This document shows positions 1 through 5,538 of a DNA stretch of 14,314 nt, piece by piece. The stretch lies in assembly GCA_016788685.1 (NCBI GenBank), contig JAEUSS010000467.1, forward strand, positions 1-14,314. The letters are read 5' to 3'. The DNA is from Prolixibacteraceae bacterium. GTDB lineage: Bacteria > Bacteroidota > Bacteroidia > Bacteroidales > Prolixibacteraceae. Under the pieces are notes generated by a model. It saw nothing but the letters and a program-made list of their open reading frames with translations, was not told where the DNA came from and made no database searches. Each line of letters begins with the position of its first letter. The first letter of the stretch is position 1. Made by a program: the position numbers and the translations under genes.

Positions 1-45
1 TCCTGAAATCGCAACTAGTAAATCGCACAATAGTAAATAACACAA
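1..45. repeat. Short degenerate tandem repeat abutting the first start codon
   Basis: TAGTAAAT occurs at 16-23 and again at 31-38 (15-bp period), each followed by a CACAA-type tail. AAATCGCA occurs at 6-13 and 20-27. The copies end immediately before the ATG at 47, so they lie in the leader of the metallo-hydrolase gene. The window begins inside this stretch, so its full extent cannot be seen. It may be simple AT-rich sequence; a regulatory role is not shown. Confidence 0.35.
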
Positions 46-46
46 C

Positions 47-685
47 ATGATTCAGATCAAGAAATTCACCTTTAACCCGGTTCAGGAAAATACACTGGTC
101 GTTTATGACGAAACCAATGAATGCGCCATCATTGACGCCGGCTGCTACTTCGAAAACGAAAGAAAGGAACTCGATTCGTTTATTGCCGGAAACAAGTTAA
201 AACCGGTCCGGCTGATAACTACTCATTGCCACTTCGATCACATTATGGGCATTACGCACTGCCGTACCCGATACCACCTTCCATTCCAGATTCATCCCGA
301 CGAACTTTCACTGGTTGAACAGGCAGTGGAACATGGTGACCGTTTTGGCATTCCGATGGAACCCCTTGATGCTCCGGACTCCTTTTTTCAGGAAGGCGAC
401 CGGATAACTTTCGGGAACTCTTACCTGCAAGTCATTGCGGCTCCCGGGCATTCACCCGGCGGAGTGGTTTTTTACAATCCGGAACAGAAGCTACTGATTG
501 CCGGTGATGTGCTTTTTTACGGGAGCATCGGACGTACCGACCTGCCCGGAGGGAGCTACAATCAGCTGGTTGACAACATCAAGAGCAAACTGCTTGCTTT
601 ACCTGACGAAACGTTGGTGTATTGCGGTCACGGCCCCGAAACAACCATCGGTTTCGAGAAAAAAAACAATCCGTTTTTGACGTAA
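47..685 (+). CDS. Metallo-beta-lactamase-fold hydrolase (glyoxalase II-like)
   Basis: This 212-residue soluble protein has the complete metal-binding signature of the MBL superfamily: HxHxDH as THCHFDH (H60, H62, D64, H65), then H135 in APGHSPGG, D154 in IAGDVLF and H195 in YCGHG. Order and spacing match the short glyoxalase-II-like/YcbL group, whose members hydrolyse thioesters such as lactoylglutathione or remain of unknown substrate. The long C-terminal substrate domain of classical glyoxalase II is absent, so the substrate cannot be named. There is no signal peptide, so it should be cytoplasmic. The ATG at 47 gives the typical N-terminus (MIQIKKFTFNPVQENTLVVY). It lies 172 bp upstream of gcvP on the same strand; that gap and a possible separate gcvP promoter argue against tight coupling. 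Confidence 0.93.
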   Translation: MIQIKKFTFNPVQENTLVVYDETNECAIIDAGCYFENERKELDSFIAGNKLKPVRLITTHCHFDHIMGITHCRTRYHLPFQIHPDELSLVEQAVEHGDRFGIPMEPLDAPDSFFQEGDRITFGNSYLQVIAAPGHSPGGVVFYNPEQKLLIAGDVLFYGSIGRTDLPGGSYNQLVDNIKSKLLALPDETLVYCGHGPETTIGFEKKNNPFLT

Positions 686-817
686 CCCCAATCGCTGCCG
701 CCGTTTCCCCCTTTGCTGAATTGGATAACCGTGCCCCCGCACTCCTGCTGTTCAGCCCGTCAACCGTTCGTCCTTTTAAAAACAACAAAAATCAGCTTAT
801 ATTATTTCCAAAACTCG

Positions 818-825
818 TAAACTTG
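818..825 (+). promoter_or_regulatory. Possible -7 box for gcvP
   Basis: TAAACTTG, followed by CACCC, differs by one base from the Bacteroidota -7 consensus TAnnTTTG. It would place transcription start about 25-30 nt upstream of the gcvP ATG. No good -33 TTTG is visible at the expected distance, so this is tentative. The rest of the 686-857 gap is AT-rich in its second half and shows no gene. Confidence 0.35.
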
Positions 826-857
826 CACCCTCAATACCGAAACAAATTCTTTAAGAT

Positions 858-3722
858 ATGGCAAGTGATAAATTTGTGATGCGTCACATTGGTCCACGTG
901 ATCATGAAATTCAGGAAATGCTGAATGTCCTTGGAGTTTCAACACTGGATGAACTGATGGCCCAGACAGTTCCTGAAAACATCCGGTTGAAAAAACCTTT
1001 GAACCTGGAAGACGGATTAACCGAGCGGCAGTATTTCCGCAAGATTCTGGCTCTGGCCGCCCAAAACAAAGTATACAACACCTACATCGGGATGGGCTAC
1101 TACGACACGATCACCCCGGCGGTTATTCTCCGGAATGTGTTGGAAAATCCGGTTTGGTACACCAGTTACACCCCCTACCAGGCCGAAATTTCGCAGGGAC
1201 GACTGGAAGCTTTACTGAATTTCCAGACCATGGTTTGCGACCTGACCGGTATGGAAATGGCCAACGCCGGTTTGCTCGACGAAGCAACTGCAGCCGCCGA
1301 AGCAATGATCATGATGCACAACTCGCGCCCGCGGGCCAAGGCAAAAGCCAACGCCAATGTGGTTTGGGTCGACGAAAAAATATGGCCGCAAACATTGGAT
1401 GTGCTCATCACACGTGCCAATCCGCTCGGCATTGAACTGAAAGTGGCCGACTGGACAAACTTTGAGCTTGATGAGAATACTTTCGGAGTCATCGTTCAGT
1501 ATCCGAATTCCGACGGGCAAATCGTAGATTATTCACCTTTGGTGAAAGCTGCCCACGAAAAAGAAATTTTTGTTTCGGTGGCTGCCGATTTATTGAGCCT
1601 TGCCATCCTGACTCCTCCCGGAGAATGGGGTGCTGATATTGTTTTCGGCAGCTCACAACGCTTTGGCACACCAATGGGTTACGGAGGTCCCCACGCTGCT
1701 TTCTTTGCTTCAAAAGATGCGTTTAAGCGTACCATGCCCGGCCGGATTATCGGCATTTCGAAAGATGCAAACGGCAACCGTGCCCTGCGTATGGCTCTGC
1801 AAACGCGCGAACAACATATCAAACGCGAAAAAGCGACTTCCAACATCTGTACTTCGCAGGCATTGCTTTCGAATATGGCCGGGTTTTATGCTGTTTATCA
1901 CGGCCCTGAAGGTATCAGCCAAATTGCCATCCGTATTCACAGCATTGCCGCATTGCTCGAAAAAGAAATCACGGCATTGGGCTACACACAACTCAACAGC
2001 AATTATTTTGACACCATCCGGTTTGCACTGCCCCGCCACGTCAAACGCGAAGATATTGAATGGCTGTCGCTCGAACTGGAAATGAACTTCCGCTATTTCG
2101 ACAACGGAGAAGTGGGGCTGAGTATTGACGAAACCACTAACCTCGACGACATCAACTGGATCATCGAGGTGTTTGCCAAGGCTGCCAACAAACCGCAGGT
2201 CAAGGTTACGGAGTATCCGACCGGATGCACCATCCAGTCCGAATTCTGGAGAACTTCACCCTTTATGCAGCAGGAAGTTTTCAACAAATACCGCTCGGAA
2301 ACCGAAATGGTCCGTTACATCAAAAAACTGGAACATAAAGACATTTCGCTCACCCACTCCATGATTCCGCTCGGCTCGTGCACCATGAAGCTGAACGCGG
2401 CTACTGAAATGTTGCCCTTGAGCTGGATCGAATTTGGCGGTATCCACCCGTTTGTGCCGAAAAATCAGGCTCGCGGTTACCACGAAATGATGGAAGAACT
2501 GCGCCGCGATTTGGCCGAAATCACCGGCTTTGCCGATGTGAGCCTGCAACCGAATTCAGGTGCAGCAGGCGAATATGCCGGCTTGATGGTGATCCGCCAA
2601 TACCACATCAGCCGGGGTGAAGGCCACCGCGATGTGGCTTTGATTCCAGCGTCAGCCCACGGAACAAACCCTGCCAGCGCCGTGATGGCCGGCATGAAAG
2701 TGGTGGTCACTCCCTGCGACGAACGCGGAAACATTGACGTGGAAGCTCTGCGCCAGAAAGCCGAAGAATATAAAGATACCCTGTCGTGTTTCATGGTAAC
2801 TTACCCGTCGACACACGGGGTTTACGAATCGTCGATTACCGAATTGTGCGAGATTATTCATTCGCATGGCGGACAGGTTTACATGGACGGAGCCAACATG
2901 AACGCGCAGGTTGGACTGACCAACCCAAGCCGCATTGGTGCCGATGTTTGTCACCTGAATTTGCACAAAACCTTTGCCATCCCTCACGGAGGTGGCGGCC
3001 CCGGCGTTGGCCCGATTGGCGTAGCCAAACACCTGGTAGAGTTCCTGCCCTCGCACCCGGTAATGAACAACGGGCACGTTGGAATCACAGCAGTTTCAGC
3101 CGGACCCTGGGGAAGCGCTTCGGTACTGCCGATTACCTACGGATACATCAAAATGCTGGGTGCCGACGGACTGAAACGTGCTTCGGAAATGGCGATCCTG
3201 AATGCCAATTACATTGCTCACGCCTTAAAAGATAACTACGGAATTTTATATACCGGCGAGAATGGCCGCTGCGCCCACGAAATGATCCTGGAATGCCGCC
3301 ACCTGAAAGCCACTTCGGGCATCACCGAAGGCGACATTGCCAAACGGTTGATGGATTACGGCTTCCACGCTCCTACCCTTTCGTTCCCGGTACACGGAAC
3401 GCTGATGGTTGAACCGACCGAAAGCGAATCGAAACAGGAACTGGACCGTTTCATCGAAGCGCTGAACTCCATTTTCAACGAAATTCAGGCCGTAGCTTCC
3501 GGAGAAATGGACCGGGAAGACAATCCGCTGAAAAACGCACCGCACACCGCCGATGTAGTTACGGCCAACGACTGGAGCCGGTCGTACAGCCGCCAGACAG
3601 CCGTGTTCCCGCTCGGCTGGCTGAAGGAAAATAAATACTGGCCGCCGGTTGCCCGCGTTGACGATGCTTTTGGCGACCGCAACCTGGTTTGCACCTGCGA
3701 ACCGATTGAAAGCTATAAGTAA
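858..3722 (+). CDS. gcvP: Glycine dehydrogenase (decarboxylating), P-protein
   Basis: This is the PLP-dependent P-protein of the glycine cleavage system. It decarboxylates glycine and passes the aminomethyl group to the lipoyl arm of the H-protein. The 954-residue length equals the fused single-chain form (both halves in one protein) rather than the split gcvPA/gcvPB form. The N-terminus MRHIGPRDHEIQEML is characteristic. The N-terminal half includes the GSSQRFGTPMGYGGPHAA loop (from about residue 264). The C-terminal half carries the PLP lysine in HLNLHKTFAIPHGGGGPG (K704) and HVGITAVSAGPWGSASVLPI. Frame and motifs are intact throughout. The ATG at 858 is used; an internal ATG at residue 8 is possible but less likely. 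gcvT and gcvH are not in the window, so the partner proteins must be encoded elsewhere. A strong terminator follows directly. Confidence 0.98.
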   Translation: MASDKFVMRHIGPRDHEIQEMLNVLGVSTLDELMAQTVPENIRLKKPLNLEDGLTERQYFRKILALAAQNKVYNTYIGMGYYDTITPAVILRNVLENPVWYTSYTPYQAEISQGRLEALLNFQTMVCDLTGMEMANAGLLDEATAAAEAMIMMHNSRPRAKAKANANVVWVDEKIWPQTLDVLITRANPLGIELKVADWTNFELDENTFGVIVQYPNSDGQIVDYSPLVKAAHEKEIFVSVAADLLSLAILTPPGEWGADIVFGSSQRFGTPMGYGGPHAAFFASKDAFKRTMPGRIIGISKDANGNRALRMALQTREQHIKREKATSNICTSQALLSNMAGFYAVYHGPEGISQIAIRIHSIAALLEKEITALGYTQLNSNYFDTIRFALPRHVKREDIEWLSLELEMNFRYFDNGEVGLSIDETTNLDDINWIIEVFAKAANKPQVKVTEYPTGCTIQSEFWRTSPFMQQEVFNKYRSETEMVRYIKKLEHKDISLTHSMIPLGSCTMKLNAATEMLPLSWIEFGGIHPFVPKNQARGYHEMMEELRRDLAEITGFADVSLQPNSGAAGEYAGLMVIRQYHISRGEGHRDVALIPASAHGTNPASAVMAGMKVVVTPCDERGNIDVEALRQKAEEYKDTLSCFMVTYPSTHGVYESSITELCEIIHSHGGQVYMDGANMNAQVGLTNPSRIGADVCHLNLHKTFAIPHGGGGPGVGPIGVAKHLVEFLPSHPVMNNGHVGITAVSAGPWGSASVLPITYGYIKMLGADGLKRASEMAILNANYIAHALKDNYGILYTGENGRCAHEMILECRHLKATSGITEGDIAKRLMDYGFHAPTLSFPVHGTLMVEPTESESKQELDRFIEALNSIFNEIQAVASGEMDREDNPLKNAPHTADVVTANDWSRSYSRQTAVFPLGWLKENKYWPPVARVDDAFGDRNLVCTCEPIESYK

Positions 3723-3744
3723 GAAAGATTGTATTTGAGATAGT

Positions 3745-3785
3745 AACCCCTGTCAGGATTTTGAATCCTGACAGGGGTTTTTTAT
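3745..3785 (+). terminator. Rho-independent terminator of gcvP (perfect 16-bp stem)
   Basis: AACCCCTGTCAGGATT (3745-3760) is exactly complementary to AATCCTGACAGGGGTT (3764-3779) around a TTG loop, followed on the + strand by a run of T. It begins 22 bp after the gcvP stop and lies between convergent genes. The T-run is only on the + side, so it should serve gcvP. The stem is longer and more perfect than a terminator needs; see findings. Confidence 0.85.
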
Positions 3786-3793
3786 ATCCGACA

Positions 3794-3815
3794 TTCAACC
3801 CGTTCCGGGGTTGAA
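3794..3815. repeat. Second small inverted repeat between gcvP and the XRE gene
   Basis: TTCAACCC (3794-3801) pairs with GGGTTGAA (3808-3815) over a 6-nt loop. It lies 11 bp past the stop codon of the minus-strand XRE gene, where that gene's terminator would be. No T-run follows on the minus strand, so termination is only a possibility. GTTCCGGG is repeated just beyond the stem at 3819. Confidence 0.5.
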
Positions 3816-3826
3816 CTGGTTCCGGG

Positions 3827-4141
3827 TTATTTCCCCAACACTTTCATTAAAACAGCGTTTTCGATTTCCAGCTCGCGCAGGCGTTCTTTGGTTTCGGCTT
3901 CGATGGTGTATTTGGGCGGATCGGCTACCTCGATTTGGTCGGATAGTACTCTCAAAAAGTTATAGCCCAACACTTCAGAAATAAGTTTTAACCGATCGAG
4001 TTTTACCTGACCGGATGCCAACATTTTGGCCACTGAACTCGGGTGCATTCCAATTTTAATGGCCAGATCGGTTTTGTTCCAGCCTTTTTCTCTTAATTTC
4101 TGCTTAATTAAGCGGATGGCTTCGGCTTCAAGATTTTTCAT
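3827..4141 (-). CDS. XRE-type helix-turn-helix regulator with C-terminal coiled coil
   Basis: This 104-residue protein has a small N-terminal helix-turn-helix: residues 9-65 contain KLREKGWNKTDLAIKIGMHP, then SSVAKMLASGQ, then LDRLKLISEVLGYNF. That is the Cro/CI pattern, with a turn after the IGMHPSS recognition region. Residues 80-104 (EAETKERLRELEIENAVLMK) have a heptad-like pattern suggesting a short dimerising coiled coil. It looks like a stand-alone DNA-binding regulator; no partner toxin, phage gene or peptidase adjoins it. The ATG at 4141 is preceded by an AT-rich leader. Its upstream region holds the 42-bp palindrome-bearing repeats 140-307 bp away. Targets are unknown; autoregulation is common in the family but not shown here. 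Confidence 0.75.
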   Translation of the reverse strand: MKNLEAEAIRLIKQKLREKGWNKTDLAIKIGMHPSSVAKMLASGQVKLDRLKLISEVLGYNFLRVLSDQIEVADPPKYTIEAETKERLRELEIENAVLMKVLGK

Positions 4142-4280
4142 AGGAAGTATCAGATAGCGAAAGATTTATACACAACTAAATTTAAGACTTTTTACGCAAA
4201 CAAGCATTCATTTTGCACACAAATACGAATGGTTTGTTCAAAGAAAGTCTCTACTGCATAGCTATATCCGACTATTTCTC
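4142..4280. other. AT-rich non-coding leader of the XRE gene
   Basis: This is the first part of a 362-bp stretch without a credible gene (4142-4503). It is AT-rich, and read on the minus strand it must contain the XRE promoter. A weak TAAATTTA match to the Bacteroidota -7 box lies near 4178-4185, with no convincing -33 element. The palindrome ATAGCTAT is present near 4258. Nothing else stands out. Confidence 0.4.
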
Positions 4281-4448
4281 GCCTTGAAGTATAAACTGCA
4301 CATTCAGAAGAATAAATTTCTTACCCTGAAGTACAGACTGCAAATTGGAAGCCGAATTTTGCTTGCCTTGAAGTACAGGCTGCAAATTTGCACCCGAAGT
4401 TTACTTGCCTTGAAGTACAGGCTGCCAATTGGCACCTGCTTTTTCCTC
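4281..4448. repeat. Four tandem 42-bp repeats with a conserved central palindrome
   Basis: Units are 4281-4322, 4323-4364, 4365-4406 and 4407-4448, all exactly 42 bp with no spacer. The conserved part is GCCTTGAAGTACAGGCTGC followed by an AATT-centred 12-mer; the last 12 bp vary. The 12-mers at 4381-4392 (TGCAAATTTGCA) and 4423-4434 (TGCCAATTGGCA) are both perfect palindromes differing at two paired positions. The copy at 4339-4350 (TGCAAATTGGAA) is half-converted and the one at 4297-4308 has decayed. In unit 4, CAGG and CCTG extend the stem around a bulged C. In unit 3, AAGTA and TACTT add an outer stem. Because 42 is a multiple of three, a + strand frame stays open through the array (see findings), but I favour a non-coding or DNA-binding role. 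Confidence 0.85.
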
Positions 4449-4468
4449 ACCCAAAAGGGCTGGACATC

Positions 4469-4499
4469 AAAAAGTCCGGAGAAAACTCCCCGGACTTTT
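4469..4499 (-). terminator. Terminator of the small lipoprotein gene
   Basis: AAAAGTCCGG (4470-4479) pairs with CCGGACTTTT (4490-4499) over a 10-nt loop; GGAG/CTCC can pair in an alternative register. On the minus strand the stem ends in TTTTT. It starts 4 bp past the stop codon at 4504, the normal position for a rho-independent terminator. Confidence 0.8.
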
Positions 4500-4503
4500 C
4501 AGT

Positions 4504-4752
4504 CTATTTCTTTTTGTGCTTTTTTCCCTTCCCTTTGTAGTGCTTATTTTGTCCCGGCGCATAATGCTTCGCGCTTTTCGCCCCGGTCATCTTTTTCATT
4601 TGCCCGGGCGGAATTTTGCCGTTGGGGTTCGAATGAATGATCATGGTGCGCGACGGGTAATGGTACTGCGGACGAACGAGCGTGCAGCCCGGTGCGAAGA
4701 TTAAGAAGGCGGATGCGAAAAAAAGAATCCGGAAAAATTGTTTGGCGTTCAT
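4504..4752 (-). CDS. Small, very basic lipoprotein of unknown function
   Basis: This 82-residue protein begins with a hydrophobic signal (residues 5-22, QFFRILFFASAFLIFAPG) ending in Cys23. The box FAPGC is a loose lipobox; Bacteroidota lipoboxes are often loose. The mature part of about 60 residues is rich in Pro, Gly, His and Lys: HSNPNGKIPPGQMKKMTG, then AKSAKHYAPGQ, and a tail of almost only Lys, Gly and His. Similar PPGQ/KK(I,M)xGxKSAK/APGQ tails occur in short Bacteroidota exported proteins, sometimes labelled quinol oxidase subunit 4; that label comes from memory and should not be read as function. It has its own terminator and is flanked by the repeat array and the toxin gene. A dedicated promoter was not identified. 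An extreme basic tail could bind anionic surface polymers; that is inference. Confidence 0.75.
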   Translation of the reverse strand: MNAKQFFRILFFASAFLIFAPGCTLVRPQYHYPSRTMIIHSNPNGKIPPGQMKKMTGAKSAKHYAPGQNKHYKGKGKKHKKK

Positions 4753-4803
4753 GGCTTGGTTTTACTCTGTTACTTTTTTCTAAAGTTAACTAATCTATGA
4801 CGC

Positions 4804-4826
4804 TAAACGGAAATCTGTTCCGTTTA
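4804..4826 (-). terminator. Hairpin after the toxin gene, probable terminator
   Basis: TAAACGGAA (4804-4812) pairs perfectly with TTCCGTTTA (4818-4826) around a 5-nt loop. It lies 13 bp past the toxin stop codon at 4840. There is no long T-run after it on the minus strand, so termination is likely from position but not certain. Confidence 0.5.
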
Positions 4827-4839
4827 TTTCCGGCAAACA

Positions 4840-5160
4840 TTATTTCTTTTTGATCGTTGGCCTGATCCGTTCCCGGATAACCTTTGGATTTCGGCTAAAG
4901 TGGAAAACGGCAAGTACAAGAATGATGTCTCCTGAAATATAAAAGTAGATGCCATAGGGAAATCGTTTGACGATGGACATCCTGATCGGCTTCCGGACGA
5001 TGGCAAATTGCTGCGGATTTTGTTGTATGCGCTGGAGCGATTTTTCGATTTCGTCGATAAACCCGAGTTCTAATCCTGCTTTTTGAGAAGCATACCAATC
5101 GGAACCAATTTTCAGATCGGCTTCCGCAAAAGAACTGATTATCATCCGGTACTTTCTCAC
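4840..5160 (-). CDS. RelE/ParE-family toxin
   Basis: This 106-residue protein has the RelE/ParE fold pattern: N-terminal strand and helix (YRMIISSFAEADLKIGSDWY), a central region (ELGFIDEIEKSLQRIQQNPQ, then FPYGIYFYI) and the terminal strand LAVFHFSRNP. RelE members cleave mRNA on the ribosome and ParE members poison gyrase; the sequence alone does not decide which. The frame starts with GTG at 5160, 10 bp after the antitoxin stop, and an ATG lies at 5145. GTG gives the usual family beginning (MRKYRMIIS) and is preferred, with normal family length. The order antitoxin-then-toxin with a 10-bp gap is the standard two-gene operon, in which the antitoxin neutralises the toxin and usually represses the shared promoter. 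No inactivating change is visible. Confidence 0.87.
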   Translation of the reverse strand: MRKYRMIISSFAEADLKIGSDWYASQKAGLELGFIDEIEKSLQRIQQNPQQFAIVRKPIRMSIVKRFPYGIYFYISGDIILVLAVFHFSRNPKVIRERIRPTIKKK

Positions 5161-5170
5161 GCCAAAAGTT

Positions 5171-5398
5171 TTACCGGTTGAGCAGGTTGTTTTTCACCTC
5201 TTCCCAACTTTTACCTTCCTGCGGATTTTTAACTACCTGTTGATACCGGCTCTCCAATTCCTGCACCAGATCATCCGAAAGGCCTGTTTCATCTTCGTAA
5301 ATACTGACAAAAGGGCTGTCGCCAACCAGTTCTTTAATCTGCTTGATGAGCTTCCCGGCTTCCCTATCGTTTTTAGTAATCTTTATTGTGTAACTCAT
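5171..5398 (-). CDS. Antitoxin of the RelE/ParE-type pair
   Basis: This 75-residue acidic protein precedes the toxin in the same orientation. The end KNPQEGKSWEEVKNNLLNR is typical of antitoxins paired with RelE/ParE toxins in Bacteroidota, where the C-terminal helix wraps the toxin. The N-terminal part (MSYTIKITKNDREAGKLIKQ) does not show a clear ribbon-helix-helix or Phd motif, so self-repression cannot be read from the sequence. The ATG at 5398 is preceded by a good -7 box about 40 bp upstream. Identification rests mainly on the neighbouring toxin and on size. Confidence 0.8.
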   Translation of the reverse strand: MSYTIKITKNDREAGKLIKQIKELVGDSPFVSIYEDETGLSDDLVQELESRYQQVVKNPQEGKSWEEVKNNLLNR

Positions 5399-5437
5399 GA
5401 AAGAATAATTTGATAGCTAACGCCTGATTTCCTTTTT

Positions 5438-5445
5438 CAAAGATA
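5438..5445 (-). promoter_or_regulatory. -7 box for the toxin-antitoxin operon
   Basis: Read on the minus strand this is TATCTTTG, an exact match to the Bacteroidota consensus TAnnTTTG. It predicts a leader of about 30 nt before the antitoxin ATG at 5398. The expected -33 TTTG is not present at 18-21 bp, so strength is uncertain. It lies just beyond the leuS terminator, which fits independent transcription of the pair. Confidence 0.55.
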
Positions 5446-5476
5446 ATGAATCCGACCCAGAATAGGCTCCTGAAAC

Positions 5477-5506
5477 AAAAAAAGCGCAGGACTTTTGCCC
5501 TGCGCC
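5477..5506 (-). terminator. Rho-independent terminator of leuS
   Basis: On the + strand, a run of seven A (5477-5483) is followed by GCGCAGG (5484-5490), an 8-nt loop and CCTGCGC (5499-5505). Read on the minus strand this is a GC-rich stem followed by TTTTTTT. It lies 33 bp past the leuS stop, separating leuS from the toxin-antitoxin operon. Confidence 0.88.
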
Positions 5507-5538
5507 TTTCACGTATTTTTATACTTCGTGTGCCCGTC

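Noticed and set aside
686..857. Glycine riboswitch in front of gcvP
   Set aside because: The 172-bp gap shows no tandem aptamer-like stems or conserved core that I can recognise, and most of it is simple AT-rich sequence.
622..879. 85-residue + strand frame between the metallo-hydrolase and gcvP
   Set aside because: It overlaps the end of one gene and the start of the other, has no recognisable features, and spans a region with normal intergenic composition.
1175..1492. Several 90-150 residue frames on both strands within gcvP
   Set aside because: They overlap a complete, motif-verified gcvP and show no family features.
4281..4448. CRISPR array
   Set aside because: The units abut without unique spacers; the variable 12-bp ends are still homologous to each other, and no cas gene is present.
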